Source: Treponema sp.
GTDB lineage: Bacteria > Spirochaetota > Spirochaetia > Treponematales > Breznakiellaceae
Direction: 5' to 3'
Assembly (NCBI GenBank): GCA_009785215.1
Contig: WQWU01000031.1
Span: 1 to 32,750 of the forward strand
Length of the DNA: 32,750 nucleotides
A program made the position numbers and the translations under genes. Numbering within the stretch: the first letter of the stretch is position 1; the number at the start of each line of letters is the position of its first letter. Of the stretch, positions 30,451 through 32,750 are shown one piece after another. The notes beneath the pieces were generated by a model. That model was not told the origin of the DNA, did no database searches, and saw only the letters and a list, made by a program, of their open reading frames with translations.

Positions 30451-31836
30451 TCAGTTTTTTGCACTAAATTCTTTAATAGAACGTATAATAGTTTCTATTG
30501 TCAATTCCAAAGTAGGATCTGTTAGGAGTTTTTCCTTGATTTTCTGGATAGAATACATGACAGTTGTATGATCTTTACCTCCAAAATCCTGTCCAATCTC
30601 TGTAGTTGAATATTCCGTCATTTCCTTGCCGATATACATGGCAAGCTGACGCGCAAAAACGATATTTTGAGTCCTTTTTCTGCCCTTTAAATCATTTGGG
30701 GTAAGACTAAAATATTCGGCAGTTACCCTGATTATTTTGTCCATAGACAGATTCGCCTGTCTTGGAGCATTAAATATGTTTTTTAACTGCTGTTGGGCAA
30801 TTTCCAGGGTTATAGGTTTTTTCATAAGTACGGTAAAAGCTATCAGGGTATTTAATGCAAACTTTAAATCACGGATATTTGATGAAACATTACTGCTTAT
30901 AAGGTCTATTACTTCGAAAGGAATATCAGCATTTTTACTTTCCGCTTCTTTTTTTAAAATTGCGCAGCGTTCTTCGTATCTTGGAAACTGCAGGTCTACG
31001 ATTAAACCAAGCCCAAACCGGGATATAATTCTTTCTGAAAAAGTTTTTAACTCCGATACCGGCCTGTCGCAGGTAAAAACCAATTGCTTTTTTGAGTCAA
31101 ATAAAGCGTTAAAAGTATGAAAAAGTTCTTCCTGAATTTTATCTTTATTTTGAAAAAATTGAATATCGTCAATTAAAAGGACGTCTGTATATCGAAATTT
31201 ATTTTTAAAATAATTAGGTTTGTTATCCTGGATTGCCTGAACAAATTCATTTAAAAAGTTTTCGGAAGTTGTGTAAATTACCTTGTTGTCAGAATTTTCG
31301 TGAACATAATTTCCGATTGCCTGCATCAGGTGAGTTTTCCCCAGCCCTACACCGCCGAAAATCAAAAGCGGGTTATAGGTTTTACCCGGGTTCCTGCTGA
31401 CGGCGATTGCTGCATTTCCCGCCATGCCGTTTGTTTCTCCAATTACATAATTTTCGAATGTAAAATTCTCCTGCAATTGAGAGTGTCTGTCTCTTTTTTC
31501 TTTTGGCTTTGGCGCTTTTTCTGCAGGAGGATTTTCTGCCGTTGATGTTTTTACAGGCTGCGTTTCCTTTTTTTGCGGCCCTTGTTTTATTATTTCATGC
31601 TCAAGATTGATTTCTTCGCCGGATATCGACTTTAATATCGTAATAATGGCACATTGATAGCTGGAGATCACCTTATCCCGGTGAAATTTTGAGGGGACTC
31701 CTACAACGATGCTGTTATTGCCAGCACGCAGGTATTTCAAATCTGAAAACCAGCCGCTGAATTCCTCCTCCCCAAGGTCATTCCGCAGTTGGATCAGGGT
31801 TTCTTTCCAAAAACCCTCATAATCCAATTCAGCCAT
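30451..31836 (-). CDS. dnaA: Chromosomal replication initiator DnaA
   Basis: 461 aa. Domain I (1-85), acidic/Pro linker (KAPKPKEKRDRHSQ), AAA+ domain with Walker A GGVGLGKTH and Walker B LLIDDIQFF, and the C-terminal DNA-binding domain with the DnaA signature GGKDHTTVMYSIQKI. It binds DnaA boxes and melts oriC. AAAGGG lies upstream of the ATG. First gene of the origin series. Confidence 0.98.
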   Translation of the reverse strand: MAELDYEGFWKETLIQLRNDLGEEEFSGWFSDLKYLRAGNNSIVVGVPSKFHRDKVISSYQCAIITILKSISGEEINLEHEIIKQGPQKKETQPVKTSTAENPPAEKAPKPKEKRDRHSQLQENFTFENYVIGETNGMAGNAAIAVSRNPGKTYNPLLIFGGVGLGKTHLMQAIGNYVHENSDNKVIYTTSENFLNEFVQAIQDNKPNYFKNKFRYTDVLLIDDIQFFQNKDKIQEELFHTFNALFDSKKQLVFTCDRPVSELKTFSERIISRFGLGLIVDLQFPRYEERCAILKKEAESKNADIPFEVIDLISSNVSSNIRDLKFALNTLIAFTVLMKKPITLEIAQQQLKNIFNAPRQANLSMDKIIRVTAEYFSLTPNDLKGRKRTQNIVFARQLAMYIGKEMTEYSTTEIGQDFGGKDHTTVMYSIQKIKEKLLTDPTLELTIETIIRSIKEFSAKN

Positions 31837-32369
31837 TTCTAAACCCTTTTACAATAAAAAGAAATATTCTACAAAACCGGAGTTTTGCCAGCCATTTTCT
31901 TTATAATTTTAACAAGTTTTCCACAATTAAAAGAACAAAAATATTTGCTTTCCAGCCAAAATTTGTATGAAATTTTATAACTTCACTTAATACCTGATAC
32001 GTTATAATTATGCTAAGTTCTTATTATATAAGGAATTAGCTCAGGTTTAATGTTGACGCTCAGAAAGCTTAATCGACCCCTTTTTATTTGTTGTAATTTG
32101 TCTGATTTTTCCCGAAATTATCCACAGGTTTTGCACAAAAAACCCAAAAGGACGATACAGAACGTAACGGACAGAAAATAATTATATACATCTTTTTATT
32201 CTTTATGCAATAGGGTTTTTCCTTTTTTTGCAAAAAAAAAGATGAGGGCGGGGTTTTGCTGCTACAGCTAGTTATGCCTTGAAAACAGTCTCAATATGTT
32301 AAATAATATACTAACATAGAAAATATTAACCCAGTTAAGGAAGGAATCTATCAAAATGGGGCGAACAGA
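31837..32369. other. Probable replication origin (oriC)
   Basis: 533 bp without a gene between the divergent dnaA and sensor genes. A perfect DnaA box TTATCCACA is at 32118-32126, followed by TTTTGCACA (32129-32137); TTTTCCACA is at 31917-31925. Long AT-rich stretches (31900-32000, 32170-32240) could be the unwinding element. Near its end AAGGAAGGA (32337-32345) serves a five-codon frame (ATG 32356, MGRTE) whose TGA overlaps the ATG of the next gene. Confidence 0.65.
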
Positions 32370-32750
32370 ATGAAAAAATATTTGCAGCCCCCCCCCGACA
32401 TATGTATAGTAGTTTTGTTAATTGCTCTTACCCTCATCGTTGCACTGTCAGCTTGCTCTGGAAACCAGAATACTCAAAATGACAATATCATGTTTACTTC
32501 GTTTCGTGATATTCCCGGTGTTACCGAAGAACATATAAAAGCCATATATGAACTTCGTGAAAAATACGGCTTTTTTACATACGGCGTACTGGCAGCCACC
32601 GAAGCTTTTTATAACGATAACGGCGTTATAAGGGGATTTACCGCTCTCTTTTGTGAATGGCTTACTGAAATTTTTGAAATAGAATTCATTCCGACTCTTT
32701 ATGAATGGGGTGATTTATTTCCTAATATGAAACCTGATTTTTCAGGAGAA
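32370..32750 (+). CDS. Substrate-binding-type sensor lipoprotein, start only
   Basis: 127 codons open to the window edge. N-terminus MKKYLQPPPD, hydrophobic stretch, lipobox-like ALSAC, then SFRDIPGVTEEHIKAIYELR and STEAFYNDNGVIRGFTALFC-like sequence (here ATEAFYNDNG). This matches the periplasmic substrate-binding sensor part that in Treponema often precedes histidine kinase or diguanylate cyclase domains; the output domain is off the window. Translation may be coupled to a five-codon frame just upstream. Nine C's encode PPP near the start. Confidence 0.75.
   Translation, partial: MKKYLQPPPDICIVVLLIALTLIVALSACSGNQNTQNDNIMFTSFRDIPGVTEEHIKAIYELREKYGFFTYGVLAATEAFYNDNGVIRGFTALFCEWLTEIFEIEFIPTLYEWGDLFPNMKPDFSGE
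32388..32396 (+). repeat. Poly-C tract (9 nt) in the coding start
   Basis: Three CCC codons at residues 7-9 of the sensor protein. Homopolymer G/C tracts are slippage-prone in Treponema; a change by one or two bases would shift the frame and end translation early. Confidence 0.7.

Overview
The window looks like the chromosomal origin region of a Treponema-type spirochete. The minus-strand order dnaA, dnaN, recF, DUF721 (dciA-like), gyrA is the order I recall for the start of the Treponema pallidum chromosome. Relaxed-lipobox lipoproteins, a BspA-type leucine-rich repeat protein and a split transketolase also fit. Species cannot be named from sequence alone. The left 15 kb is visibly AT-richer than the housekeeping block and reads as an accessory or defence island.

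Layout. 1-1821: 5' part of a lipoprotein with six 213-bp repeats. 2047-3011: XRE regulator and a frameshifted NYN-domain gene. 3153-9933: two convergent transcription units, a SIR2-STAND(NACHT)-helical-repeat protein of 1394 aa (+) and an ATP-grasp/methyltransferase fusion followed by an APH-fold kinase (-). They are bounded by a perfect 46-bp inverted repeat that carries the ribosome binding site and start codon of each unit. Just outside the right repeat sit a near-consensus promoter pointing inward and a tyrosine recombinase gene. I read this as a candidate DNA-inversion switch that would place either unit behind one fixed promoter; it is the most interesting object here. 10991-14896: DUF1016 nuclease, HTH plus Abi_C pair with an operator-filled promoter, a structured non-coding element, and two small genes behind a 31-bp palindrome.

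14990-20847: a MITE-like palindromic element, a lipoprotein co-transcribed with both transketolase subunits, the LRR protein, an orphan BrnA-like antitoxin, a DUF4349 lipoprotein, arfB with a parS site in its last codons, and a META-domain lipoprotein. 20950-23490: gyrA. 23594-27330: a cluster of toxin-antitoxin-type modules (Gp49-like HigB/HigA, a two-gene AbiEii-type nucleotidyltransferase module flanked by 50-bp direct repeats, an XRE regulator, a second HigBA), dispersed repeats and two tiny membrane proteins. This cluster separates gyrA from the rest of the origin operon. 27522-31836: DUF721, recF, dnaN, dnaA. 31837-32369: probable oriC with DnaA boxes. 32370 to the end: start of a lipoprotein-like sensor with a poly-C tract.

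The replication genes read away from the putative oriC together with the leftward fork, and a parS about 12 kb from oriC supports an origin-proximal segregation site. Several toxin-antitoxin-type genes have a -10 box 4-7 nt before the start codon, suggesting leaderless mRNAs.
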